DNA of 41,778 nt from Chlamydiota bacterium. GTDB lineage: Bacteria > Chlamydiota > Chlamydiia > Chlamydiales > RGXB01. The DNA is taken from the NCBI GenBank assembly GCA_016866495.1, contig VGMG01000008.1:1-41778 (forward strand), given 5' to 3'. A program made the position numbers and the translations under genes. Below, one piece after another: positions 16,844 to 25,590 of this stretch (its first letter is position 1; the number at the start of each line of letters is the position of its first letter). Under the pieces are notes generated by a model. The model was not told where the DNA came from, did no database searches, and worked only from the letters and a program-made list of their open reading frames with translations.

Positions 16844-17825
16844 GTGGTAAACCCTCAAAAAACCGGTTAAACCCTCGTGAAAGAAATTTATTTTTCATCT
16901 AAAAGAGGAGCTTTTTAACCAGATTATTTATGCTAAAAGAGAAAATTTGAGGTGCTATTTTATCGTTTTTTATATGAAAAAACAACTTAAATTTACGCCT
17001 TAAAGCTATCGGGTATTTTTTCTTTTTTTAAAAAATTAAAAAAAGGGGTTAAGGTGGGGTGGCTGCCCGCAAAGATGATCTATAATAGGGCTTTAGAAAA
17101 AAGATGTTCGTAGGGTGACAAAATCTAGTCTTATCCTAGACCAGACATCGTTGGAGAAACGCACCCTACGAACATACAACTAAAAGAAAAAAGCTTAAAA
17201 ATATAAAATCGTGCTAAGGATAGGCCTTGAAGGGTATTTTTGCCAAAATAGGGATTTGAAGTCAAACCCCATTTATAAATAGAGTTTTTAGTAAATGATT
17301 GGATGCTATTTTCTTTAAACGAAGGTATCCCTCATTTTTTTTTGTTGAAAGTCGTAATAGGCAGAGTTCTTAACAACCCTTGGATGGCTAAAAAGACTTC
17401 ATTCGTAAAAATTTTGAAGCTGAAATTGCAAAAAATCTCATATGGAATTGTTTCTGAGGACAAAAAAATCATCATGAAAAGCGAATTTTGTTTGGAGGGG
17501 GTGGTTTTTTTGATCCCCTATCCCTGTTGAGGCCACTATCAGACCTTTCTCTTTTTTCCCCTCTTGGTATTTTTTCGTTCAAAAGATTGTAAAAAGATCA
17601 GATTGTTCCTCTATCTCTTGTTTTTCGAAAACATAGAGGCGTGCTTGATCGACAATTTTGAAAAAAAGGAAATAGGGTGTAACGCCTACTCGCAGGGAAG
17701 TAGGGCACATGTTTTTATTGAACGTTGTAAACAAAGCGATTGTGCTTGCCAGGTAGGTGGTTGAGCATCGCTACTTGGAGCCAGAAGATGGGAAATGTCC
17801 TATACTTTATTTTGGTTGGCGGGTG
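16844..17825. other. 982-base region without a convincing gene
   Basis: The gap between the HECT-like gene and the 492-residue gene contains the structured inverted repeat at 17104-17175 with a TATAAT box just before it. Two short plus-strand ORFs (17303-17530 and 17564-17764) have no good ribosome-binding site and no recognisable product. It may be a decayed gene or a site of past insertion. I cannot identify remnants of a transposase. Confidence 0.6.
17104..17175. repeat. Structured inverted-repeat element with three-way-junction potential
   Basis: Perfect 14-base arms (17104-17117 ATGTTCGTAGGGTG and 17162-17175, its complement) enclose 44 bases. Inside are two more hairpins: TCTAG/CTAGA (17124-17128, 17136-17140) and CGTT/AACG with a GGAGA loop (17149-17161), the second stacking directly on the outer stem. 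A TATAAT box sits at 17081-17086 on the plus strand. On the minus strand the outer stem is followed by CTTTTTTC, as in a terminator. The right arm (AACGCACCCTACG) resembles palindromic repeats that occur in many bacterial genomes. It could be a small miniature-transposon-like repeat or a structured RNA; I cannot decide between them. Confidence 0.5.
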
Positions 17826-19304
17826 TCAGTCAGGTCTAGTCGTCTCTTTGGAGTGAGATTGAATAGACAATTCATATAACGTCAAGAAACTGGGATCTTT
17901 TTTACAATCGGGGAATTTTTGAAACAGACTATACCAAAATCTTTTAATTAAAAGAAAATTACCCGAATCGCAGAAGATATCTTCAAAAAAGGGTCTGAAG
18001 TCATAAATTAAGCGCGTTTTAGTATTCATAAGTGGACAGGATTCTACTGCTTCAATAAGAGCCTTTTGGAACCCTTTTTGGCTGATATTTTTGGGGAAAT
18101 CTCCGATTTTGTAAAAGGCATACTCAAATAGAATCCTATTTTTGAGATCTTGAGCGATCGGGTGGGGACAGGAAAGTACATGGTCTAAATAATTTCTTTC
18201 TAACCCGATTTCTAAAGTATCAAGCGATGGAATCGTCACTTCACTAAAATCGCCAAGATCTGTCCATCTTTTAATTAAAAAGTGCTCTTTAAGGGGGGTA
18301 AAAACAAGCATTAATAGCTGATGGATATTTGCGTAGGAGGCAACGCACTCAAAATTCTTCATTTCCAGCGATGCACAAAAAGCTGTGTAAGCCTCAAAAG
18401 CTAGAGCTTTTTCAAGACCTTGTCCTTGTGCGCATGCTTGCATATCTAGATCGATTGCCAAGACAATAGGATGCTCTTTTTCAAAAAGTTGGTAAATATT
18501 ATCGGTTGCACAGGGGTTTCTGCCTAGAAAACGGACCCAGAAATCGCGAGAGATTTGAAAAGAGGCTGCTTTGTCGTCTGTTGAGGGATCTAAAATATTT
18601 GAAATCCTAGAAATCGAATTGGAATAGAAGGTCTCCATCTCCCCCAAAAGCTTTAAAAGGAGAATGCGTGCCGGTTGGTGGATGGGGGTTAAAAGCATGG
18701 TTTCAAGCCAAGTTCTTACCTCAGTGATGACACAGCCACCCTGATTCTTTTTTTTCGTTGAAAAGAAAAAGGGGATAAACGCTCTTTTAAGAACCTCCTT
18801 CAAGTCATTATCCATCTCATTTTTTCCACTTAAATCGCGTAAACGATCGTAGAGCTCTTCTGAAAAATAGACGGGGCTGTAAAGAGAGGAAAACCTCTTT
18901 TTAAATGCTTCTTTATCAAAAGGGGTTTCACTTAGGTAGCTGAATAATTTATCCCATTTTTTCTTCTCGCTCAGCTCTTTTTGAATATCACAACCCTTGA
19001 ACCTTGCAAAATCCTTTTCAGAACATTTTTCATAATTTAAGTCGCTCATCAAAAGGGGATCTGAGGCATCCAGCTCCTCCTCAGTAGTAAAGCTCACAGG
19101 GGACTGGTTTTTTTGAAAAAGACGCACATCTTCTTGTAAATTAAAAGAGACCCTCTTAACTAACCCTTTTGAAGGCACTTGATTTGCAATATCTATGAGC
19201 TCTTGGAAAAATAAATGCTCGATTCGAGCCCTTTTTGGAAAAGGGGTGTAAATTTGCTTATCTTCATACACTGATGGGGTGGAAAAATTTGAAGGACTTA
19301 TCAA
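17826..19304 (-). CDS. Helical effector-like protein, unknown function
   Basis: A 492-residue protein with no signal peptide or membrane segment. The N-terminus MISPSNFSTPSVYED is Ser/Thr/Pro-rich, as in type III secreted proteins, and starts like the 486-residue protein at 33190 (MISPIDITSLD). A basic PFPKRARIEH lies at residues 22-31. The rest is Leu/Phe/Lys-rich helix like the N-terminal parts of the neighbouring HECT-like proteins, but no HECT, U-box or NEL motif is visible and there is no Thr-Cys near the C-terminus. The start is TTG at 19304 with an AGG nine bases upstream; no better start exists before residue ~88. It shares a 214-base divergent promoter region with the ankyrin-HECT gene. 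It may be a non-catalytic relative. The gene is probably real. Confidence 0.6.
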   Translation of the reverse strand: MISPSNFSTPSVYEDKQIYTPFPKRARIEHLFFQELIDIANQVPSKGLVKRVSFNLQEDVRLFQKNQSPVSFTTEEELDASDPLLMSDLNYEKCSEKDFARFKGCDIQKELSEKKKWDKLFSYLSETPFDKEAFKKRFSSLYSPVYFSEELYDRLRDLSGKNEMDNDLKEVLKRAFIPFFFSTKKKNQGGCVITEVRTWLETMLLTPIHQPARILLLKLLGEMETFYSNSISRISNILDPSTDDKAASFQISRDFWVRFLGRNPCATDNIYQLFEKEHPIVLAIDLDMQACAQGQGLEKALAFEAYTAFCASLEMKNFECVASYANIHQLLMLVFTPLKEHFLIKRWTDLGDFSEVTIPSLDTLEIGLERNYLDHVLSCPHPIAQDLKNRILFEYAFYKIGDFPKNISQKGFQKALIEAVESCPLMNTKTRLIYDFRPFFEDIFCDSGNFLLIKRFWYSLFQKFPDCKKDPSFLTLYELSIQSHSKETTRPD

Positions 19305-19518
19305 AATAAAACCTGTTTTTTTTGTTTTGCCTGTAAATTTTAAATCACCACCACGTAAATATCCAGTGTAAAAAATCTTTTTTTGATAGTTTCGGAGGTA
19401 TATTTTTAAACTTTTTTAATACCTGTACTTAGAGTGGATAAATCTTTATAGAAAATTTAAAGTCTTTTCTTAAAAGGTTCGCTTTTTTTCTATCCTTCTA
19501 TTAAAATAATTTCCGTCT

Positions 19519-21831
19519 ATGATTATTTCTTTCATCGCGCCCCAGGTGGCATTGGATTGTCGTAAAAATCTAAACGTAGAAAACAAGACAAATTTTCTTG
19601 TGGAAAAAGTCTCCAAAAATGCTCTTGAAGGTTTTCCAAAAAACCGAGAATTTTTTCTCTCTACGTTTGAAGAGAGGCTTATAAGAGCTTGTCAAAAAGG
19701 GCATATAGGCTACGTAAGTCTTTGTTTGACATTTCCCCAATTACCAAAAAAAATTTGGAAGCGAGCTTTTTTAGAATCTATTACCTACGGAAATTCGGTG
19801 ATATTGGAGCAGATTTTACGTTTTGTTGAAATTCCAAAAAAAGTGCTGATGATGGGGGCTGAGGCGGCGTTTACTAACAATTTTTTGATAGAATTTAAGT
19901 TGGTAGCTGCCCGTCTAGAGGCTAATAATTCCCTTATGCATGCACTTTTTCAAGAAGAGGTGAGGAGGGGCAAATCGGCTTTCATTAAACCGATAATAGA
20001 AAAATTTGGAGTTCCGGACGAAATTTTGAACGATTCTTTCATTTTGGCTGTGCGCTTAAGAAATTTAGAGGCTTTGAATATTTTATCGCTTTATGCGGTG
20101 GATCCTGACCTCGTTTTATTAGAGATTTTAGAGGCGATAGACCGTGATGATCAGAGTGTGGTTAAGACCCTTTTTATGTATAATATTAAAGCCCAGCATA
20201 TTGAGGCTGCTTTTTTGAGGGTGAGCGTTTTAAAGCGTTATGATCTTTTGGAGTTTTTTTTGAAAAGAGGCGCTTCACCTGAAGATCTCGGTAAAGCTCT
20301 TTTGCAAGCGGTCCAGATAGCAGATAGCGAACTTGTAGCCTTCTTGATGGATAAAAAAGTCCAACCCGATTATCTCGATAAAGCTTTTGAGAATTGTGCC
20401 AGTATCGGAGAATTAAAGCTTTTACCCATCTTCGTTGAGGCGTATCCCTCTCCGATGGGGTATATCAACGCTTTAAGATCTGCAATAGTAGGGGGGCACC
20501 TCGATTTTATTAGGGAGTTGGTGCAAATCTACTTTTATTCCTTTAACCAGCTTGTTTTAGCTCAAGATTTGGCTTATGAGTATGAATCGTCAGAAATTTA
20601 TGATTTTTTTGAAACGGAGATTTCCGCAAGATTCGAGACAGTACTATGGGAAGTTAATCTCGATTTCGTGAGAAAGTCCTCTCTCATAGCCCTTGGTGAT
20701 TGGGTAAAAATAGTTCCTAAACCCACTATAGTCCGTTTCAAAAATGAAGATGGATTTGGGGAGGGTCTTACGCGACAGTTTTATGCAGAACTTGCTCAAT
20801 GTTTGGCTAAAGAGATCATTTGTGAAAAAGGACTTTTTAAAAGTTTCATCGAAAAGGATTCTTTAGTTCAGGCTTGTGAATTTTTCTCTTTTATGCTCAA
20901 AAAAGGGTTTAAAACGGGGAGAATCTTCCCGGAATTGTTTTTAAAAATCCTAAGAATTACCGCAAACAGTTCTATTTTTAGCGATGATGGAATCCAGGGG
21001 ATATACTTTGAGCTGGTGAAAGAAAAAAAGGATTTAAGAGATAAACTCTACCGATTCTTAAAAAATCCCGATGATAAAAAAGTTATGGAGGAAGTGGGGA
21101 GAATCCTTTCAAAGGAACCTAAGAATTTAGGATTTGAGGATTTTTCTAAAGAGAATAAAAGACAGGCTGTAAAGGACCACCTTATGGAAAGCTATGGTTA
21201 TTGGCTTGGTGTGGACTACCTTAGGTATTTGAGGCAATCCAAACCCTTCTTTAAGGTGTTGGAAGCTATGATTATGGAGATGTCTGAAAAGTTTTTTGGT
21301 GAAAATTTGGCGGATAGCTCTGCTGTCATCCATTTTGCAAATGATCAGAAAAAAGAGATTTTGGATCTATCGACAAAACAGTTTGAAATGGCCAAAGTTT
21401 TTTTGCAGGGTGCAAGCAGGGGTTTTTATCAGATTTTGGAAAGGGAAAATTTGGAACAACTTGAGGGGTTGCCCTTAGAGGCGATAGATACGTGCAAGTT
21501 TAGCTATACCAAGGAGAATGGGGCAATTAAAGAAAAAATTGAGCTGATTAAAAACCTACTTAAAACAAAAGCCCAAAATAAAGACCTGGAATTTTTAAAG
21601 AAGTTTCTTTTTTTTGTCACAGGCAGTTTAGGATTACAATCTAATTTAGTGATAGGAATCCAGGAGATTGAAAGGGAAAAATATCCGCAAGCACAAACCT
21701 GTTTCAATATTTTAAAACTTCCAAGAGATTACGAGCAATTCCCAATCGAGCTTAAGACCTGGCAAGAGCGTTTTAGATATAAGCTAGAGTTTGCTATTAT
21801 GGAAACGGGCTATCAGTTAGAGGAGGCTTAA
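19519..21831 (+). CDS. Ankyrin-like repeat plus HECT domain E3 ubiquitin ligase, candidate effector
   Basis: A 770-residue protein. Residues ~50-345 form degenerate ankyrin-like repeats of ~32 residues (segments such as LIRACQKGHIGYVSLCL, and ALRSAIVGGHLDFIRELV near 318). A HECT domain fills ~380-770 and is the most canonical in the window: FVRKSSLIALGDW (383-395), FKNEDGFGEGLTRQFY (407-422, like E-G-x-G-x-G-x-x-R-E-F), FFVTGS (698-703) and the C-lobe YPQAQTCFNILKLP (722-735) with predicted catalytic Cys728 (codon 21700-21702). The last matches the eukaryotic signature P-x-A-x-T-C-F-N-x-L-x-L-P almost exactly. The ankyrins probably bind the substrate. No ribosome-binding site precedes ATG 19519. 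A eukaryotic origin by transfer is plausible. Sure of HECT; host target unknown. Confidence 0.85.
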   Translation: MIISFIAPQVALDCRKNLNVENKTNFLVEKVSKNALEGFPKNREFFLSTFEERLIRACQKGHIGYVSLCLTFPQLPKKIWKRAFLESITYGNSVILEQILRFVEIPKKVLMMGAEAAFTNNFLIEFKLVAARLEANNSLMHALFQEEVRRGKSAFIKPIIEKFGVPDEILNDSFILAVRLRNLEALNILSLYAVDPDLVLLEILEAIDRDDQSVVKTLFMYNIKAQHIEAAFLRVSVLKRYDLLEFFLKRGASPEDLGKALLQAVQIADSELVAFLMDKKVQPDYLDKAFENCASIGELKLLPIFVEAYPSPMGYINALRSAIVGGHLDFIRELVQIYFYSFNQLVLAQDLAYEYESSEIYDFFETEISARFETVLWEVNLDFVRKSSLIALGDWVKIVPKPTIVRFKNEDGFGEGLTRQFYAELAQCLAKEIICEKGLFKSFIEKDSLVQACEFFSFMLKKGFKTGRIFPELFLKILRITANSSIFSDDGIQGIYFELVKEKKDLRDKLYRFLKNPDDKKVMEEVGRILSKEPKNLGFEDFSKENKRQAVKDHLMESYGYWLGVDYLRYLRQSKPFFKVLEAMIMEMSEKFFGENLADSSAVIHFANDQKKEILDLSTKQFEMAKVFLQGASRGFYQILERENLEQLEGLPLEAIDTCKFSYTKENGAIKEKIELIKNLLKTKAQNKDLEFLKKFLFFVTGSLGLQSNLVIGIQEIEREKYPQAQTCFNILKLPRDYEQFPIELKTWQERFRYKLEFAIMETGYQLEEA

Positions 21832-21877
21832 AAATCTCCCCCCTTTTTTTTAAATAGTTTTTTCGTATAAGAGCTTT

Positions 21878-23128
21878 ATGCAGTTAAAGACTTTTTTTTT
21901 GACAGATGATGAAAATACCCCGATATTTTTGCCTCTCATTTTGAATTTTCTTCTCAATATCGCCGGGTTTGGTCTTTTTGTACCTGCTTTAGGTCTATCT
22001 TTTTCACTAAATCCCTTACCCTTTTCTTCCAATCCAGGTGGGTTCTCTTTTTTATTTTTTCTTGCGGAATTGATTGCACTTTTTGGTTTGGGTCAGTTTT
22101 TAGGATTAGTTCTAATTAAAAAATTCCTACCGAGTCGTAGTATAAGAGCTCTTATCTTATCGACAACGATTTTGTCGTTTTTAGGTTATGTGATGATCTC
22201 AGGGGCTTTTTTTAGTCAAAAATGGAGCTATCTTTTTCTGGGTCGTTTTTTGACGGGATTAGGGGCTTCTAACACAAAACTTTGCTTACGGCTATCCTGG
22301 GATTTGCACCCTGAAAAAAGTCATTCTCATCTTCTTTCTTATTTGATGGGGATATCAGCCATTAGTTTTTTGATTGGACCCTGGCTTGGAATGAAACTAC
22401 TTAACCCCGACTGGCTAGGTTGGAGTACACCCTCCGCTTTTTTCGCTTTTTTTTATGCTTTGAACCTTCTGTTTTTATTTGTTCGTCTGCCACATACCAA
22501 AAGTTTCAGAGAGAAAGCATCTCCAATAAAAGAGGTTTTGATGGAGCTATTGACCCTTTTAGCCCTCTTTCGCTGTCATGAGCTTTTTTGGTTGTTCATC
22601 CTTTTTTTAGGGGGATGGATTGCATTTTTAATCTCTTTTCCAGCTTTTATATTACAAAAATGGCAAGTCGACTGGAGTGCTCTATGCGATCTTTACGCCT
22701 ATTTTGCTGCATCTTGGCTTTTGGGTAGTCTATTTATTTTTCCTGAGTTGAAGGGGAAGATCTCCTCATCTCTTTTAGTAAATCTTGGTCTATGGGTGTT
22801 AGCTTCAAGTGTTTTACTATGTTTTTTAGTACCCTATCTTTACTGGTACTGGCTTCTCATTCCCCTTTGTAGTATTGCAGCCTCTTTTTTATGGTCTTAC
22901 ATAGGTGAAATCGGAAATTTTGGGTTTTTTAAAGAGGTTGAGGGTCGAATTTTATGGATATTTCTTCTTATTTTTTCTTTGGTTCTATTGCTCATACCAA
23001 TAACAACGGGTTGGTTATTGCAAATTAATGTTCTTTATCCCCTCATTTTCTCAAATATACAATTTTTGCTTCTCGCTTTAGTTGGTTCAAGGATTCTAAA
23101 GCAAATAAAAAAGCCCCCTTTTGGATAG
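21878..23128 (+). CDS. MFS transporter, substrate unknown
   Basis: A 416-residue protein with about twelve hydrophobic segments separated by short loops and a central break near residues 205-225 (LPHTKSFREKASPIKE), the usual 6+6 layout of the major facilitator superfamily. The segment FLGRFLTGLGASNTKL near 120-136 matches the MFS pattern G-R-x-x-x-G-x-G. The protein is very rich in Phe, Leu and Trp. It follows the HECT gene by 46 bases on the same strand, but nothing suggests a functional link. A terminator overlaps its stop codon. The family is likely; drug efflux or metabolite uptake are both possible. Confidence 0.75.
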   Translation: MQLKTFFLTDDENTPIFLPLILNFLLNIAGFGLFVPALGLSFSLNPLPFSSNPGGFSFLFFLAELIALFGLGQFLGLVLIKKFLPSRSIRALILSTTILSFLGYVMISGAFFSQKWSYLFLGRFLTGLGASNTKLCLRLSWDLHPEKSHSHLLSYLMGISAISFLIGPWLGMKLLNPDWLGWSTPSAFFAFFYALNLLFLFVRLPHTKSFREKASPIKEVLMELLTLLALFRCHELFWLFILFLGGWIAFLISFPAFILQKWQVDWSALCDLYAYFAASWLLGSLFIFPELKGKISSSLLVNLGLWVLASSVLLCFLVPYLYWYWLLIPLCSIAASFLWSYIGEIGNFGFFKEVEGRILWIFLLIFSLVLLLIPITTGWLLQINVLYPLIFSNIQFLLLALVGSRILKQIKKPPFG

Positions 23129-23140
23129 GGCGCTTTTTTT
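23106..23140 (+). terminator. Rho-independent terminator at end of MFS gene
   Basis: Arms AAAAAAGC and GCTTTTTT extend through CCC/GGG with one mismatch and enclose the TAG stop of the transporter gene, ending in a run of T. The stop codon lies inside the hairpin. Its A/T-rich outer part would let it also serve the minus-strand gene that ends at 23164. Confidence 0.6.
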
Positions 23141-23163
23141 AAAAACTTTCTATTTTGAAGAGC

Positions 23164-23985
23164 TTAGAAGTGGTAGGCAACACCAATATCTCCTAGGTTG
23201 ATGTACATATTACCAAAACGCACTTTCCAGTTGGAGGTGGTTGTGGTAGCGGAATATCTGGTACTTCCAAAATCAAAATTGGCCGGAGTCAGATAGAGGA
23301 AACGGTATTCTGCAAATATTTTGAATTGTTCGTTGAAATCGAACATCAGTCCCACTTTGGCCTGAGCTGCAAAACTCCAGGCGGTGGCTGTAGTATTAGA
23401 GCTAAAGTTATTTGAAGGTTGTGTCGGAAGAACTAAAAAGGAGGAGGCATCGTGCGCTGTCAAAACGGCAGCTCCTACTGCACCCCCTAAGTAGGGATGG
23501 AATCTCACATCTTCGTTTTCGTAAAAATGTAAAACACCGCTTGCCAAAAGAGTCCCGGCATTGATAGGAAATTTATTTTGAAATCTGTTTGCTAAAGCTG
23601 TTCGAGACCCTAAAACGGGCTTGGTTGAGGTGCCGATGTAATACCCCTCAAACTCTAGGGCCGGTTTCATTAGCCAGGAGTTCGGGTTTTTTTCATCTTG
23701 AAAAGAGTGCCATAGATAGCCAACTTGTAAACCTACGAAACCCGCCCCCGTGGTGCGTCCGCCCGATGTTGCCGTCACTCCTGTAGTCCCTCCTGAGGCA
23801 GCAGGAAAAAATACAGTTCCCGTTTGTCTGAAATTGCTAATACCAAAACCTCCACCGCCACCGAATACTCCTGCATAAAAGTGGCCTGTATCTTCAGATT
23901 GTTCTGCTGTTGACGATTTTGTCTCTTTTGCTCCAAATAGAGAAATGCAGCTCAGGGCTATAAACGGGAGAACTTTTTTAAACAT
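23164..23985 (-). CDS. Outer-membrane beta-barrel protein
   Basis: A 273-residue protein with a signal peptide (MFKKVLPFIALSCISLFGA, cleavage likely just after). The mature part has alternating-polarity strands rich in aromatic and Gly residues (HFYAGVFGGGGGFGISNF, LMKPALEFEGYYIG, FKIFAEYRFLYL) and ends in GVAYHF, a C-terminal Phe typical of barrels handled by the BAM complex. A low-complexity Gly/Thr loop (GGTTGVTATSGGRTTG) near residues 65-81 is probably surface-exposed. AAGGAA lies upstream of the ATG. It resembles small OmpA-like/OmpW-like porins, but I cannot name it. It follows the efflux operon with no clear terminator between. Confidence 0.8.
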   Translation of the reverse strand: MFKKVLPFIALSCISLFGAKETKSSTAEQSEDTGHFYAGVFGGGGGFGISNFRQTGTVFFPAASGGTTGVTATSGGRTTGAGFVGLQVGYLWHSFQDEKNPNSWLMKPALEFEGYYIGTSTKPVLGSRTALANRFQNKFPINAGTLLASGVLHFYENEDVRFHPYLGGAVGAAVLTAHDASSFLVLPTQPSNNFSSNTTATAWSFAAQAKVGLMFDFNEQFKIFAEYRFLYLTPANFDFGSTRYSATTTTSNWKVRFGNMYINLGDIGVAYHF

Positions 23986-24048
23986 GCTCTCAAATTCCTT
24001 TTTATTTTTTTAAGAATAGAATGAAAAAAAATTTATTTCAAAAAAAAT

Positions 24049-25590
24049 TTAAATTTTTTTGGATCTATTCTTTTTCAATCCAAAAGGGAGTAAGAAAAAT
24101 AAGAATATAAAGACCCATCCCATCAAAAAGAAGATGTCATTGAAGGACATCATGGCTGATTGTTGATTGATCGTTTCATTTGTAGCAATGAGGCTTGCTA
24201 CGTTGTTGAATGGAAAATTGGGCAATTTATCGATAAAACCATTAAAAGCGGGGGAGTAGGGGGTGATATTTTCACTGAGCCTTTCATGATGGAAAGCTTG
24301 CCGTCTTATCCATAAAGTGGTGAAAAGTGAGGTGCCTACTCCCGAGCACAAAGTGCGCACAAAATGGAAAAAACCGGTGGCGCTCGGAAGTCTTTTTTCT
24401 TCTACATCTTCCACATTTAAACTCAAGATGGGAGCAATAAAAAAAATGAGACCAAACCCCATAATTAAACGGGAAAACATCACATGCCACACATCTACAT
24501 TTGTGGCAAAATAGGCGGTGTAAAAGCTTGAAACGGAGAAAAAAAACAAAGAGAAACCTAGGGTGATAAGCTTTCCAAATCGCTCAATGGCTTTTGTCCC
24601 TAAATTACTTAAAAAAAGGGGGGGAATTCCTAGAGGCGCTACCGCAAGGCCCGCCCACACAGAGTTATAATTCATGCTCTCTTGAAGCCACAAAGGGATG
24701 ATCACAATCGCCCCAAAATAGCTTGAGTACATAAAAATGAGGAAGATGAGCGATAGGGTATAGCTTCTAAGTCGAAATAAGGAGAGATCTACGATGGGAT
24801 TTTTTTTGAAATATTCCCAGATGAAAAAATAGAGATAACCTAAAAAAGAGAGTATAGACAACGTCAATATGAGCTGCGAGTTGAGCCAGTCATATTGTTC
24901 CCCTTTATCCAGAACAAACTGAAAGGAGGAGGCCGAAATAGCCAAAAGGAAGAAACCAAGTTTATCTACGGGGGTATTTTTGATGGGGGTTTCAAACTTA
25001 TTCAGATAAAAAATAAGGGTTAGCGCGCAAAATATGCCTGTTGGGACATTGATAAAAAAGATCCAAGGCCAGGAATAATTAAAGGTGATCCATCCCCCTA
25101 GAATAGGCCCTAGGACGGGGCCGCAAACAACCACTGTACTCCAAATTCCCAGTACCTTATTCTTTTGATCAACAGGGTTAGTGGATATCAGAAGACTTTG
25201 ACTTAAAGGTACCAGAGGACCCGCCACTAAACCCTGGAAAAATCGGGATATGACCAGCATAGGTAAAGACACAGACAAACCGCAAAAAATGGAGAGAATC
25301 ACAAAAGAGATAATGGATAAGCTGATTAAGCGCACGACCCCTACACGCTCTGTAAGCCAGCCTGTCATAGGTAGTGCAATCGCGTTACCTACCGAAAAAG
25401 AGGTAATCACATAGGTTCCCTGATCTACAGCTACCCCAAGATCTCCTGAGATATATGGGATAGAGACATTTGCGATCGAAAGGTCTAGTACGATGAGAAA
25501 AGTAGCCAAAGATAAAGAGATGATCGAAACAAGACGTGCAACTCCTGTCAAATAATTGGGAGAGGCTACTGCGGTTACGTGTGATGTCAT
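24049..25590 (-). CDS. emrB: DHA2-family MFS multidrug efflux pump, EmrB-like
   Basis: A 513-residue inner-membrane protein with about 14 membrane segments. It has the DHA2 signatures: LDLSIANVSIPYISGDLG near the first helix, TGWLTERVGVVRL (the loop 2-3 motif G-x-L-x-x-x-x-G-x-x) and GPVLGPILGGWI (motif C of antiporters). EmrB uses the proton gradient to expel hydrophobic drugs through EmrA and a TolC-type channel. Its ATG overlaps the TGA of the upstream emrA-like gene as ATGA, so translation is coupled, and an outer-membrane factor is encoded first in the same operon. The family is secure; the substrate is not known. Confidence 0.9.
   Translation of the reverse strand: MTSHVTAVASPNYLTGVARLVSIISLSLATFLIVLDLSIANVSIPYISGDLGVAVDQGTYVITSFSVGNAIALPMTGWLTERVGVVRLISLSIISFVILSIFCGLSVSLPMLVISRFFQGLVAGPLVPLSQSLLISTNPVDQKNKVLGIWSTVVVCGPVLGPILGGWITFNYSWPWIFFINVPTGIFCALTLIFYLNKFETPIKNTPVDKLGFFLLAISASSFQFVLDKGEQYDWLNSQLILTLSILSFLGYLYFFIWEYFKKNPIVDLSLFRLRSYTLSLIFLIFMYSSYFGAIVIIPLWLQESMNYNSVWAGLAVAPLGIPPLFLSNLGTKAIERFGKLITLGFSLFFFSVSSFYTAYFATNVDVWHVMFSRLIMGFGLIFFIAPILSLNVEDVEEKRLPSATGFFHFVRTLCSGVGTSLFTTLWIRRQAFHHERLSENITPYSPAFNGFIDKLPNFPFNNVASLIATNETINQQSAMMSFNDIFFLMGWVFIFLFFLLPFGLKKNRSKKI

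Noticed and set aside
17303..17764. Two plus-strand ORFs of 75 and 66 codons in the long gap
   Set aside because: No ribosome-binding site, no recognisable product, low-complexity hydrophobic and Lys-rich content; likely chance ORFs or decay remnants.
17826..19304. NQGGC segment of the 492-residue protein as a HECT N-lobe motif
   Set aside because: No R-E-F after it, no T-G site and no Thr-Cys near the C-terminus.
24041..24060. A/T-only palindrome at the end of emrB as a terminator
   Set aside because: No G/C in the stem; such a hairpin would be too unstable, and low-complexity A/T runs are common here.
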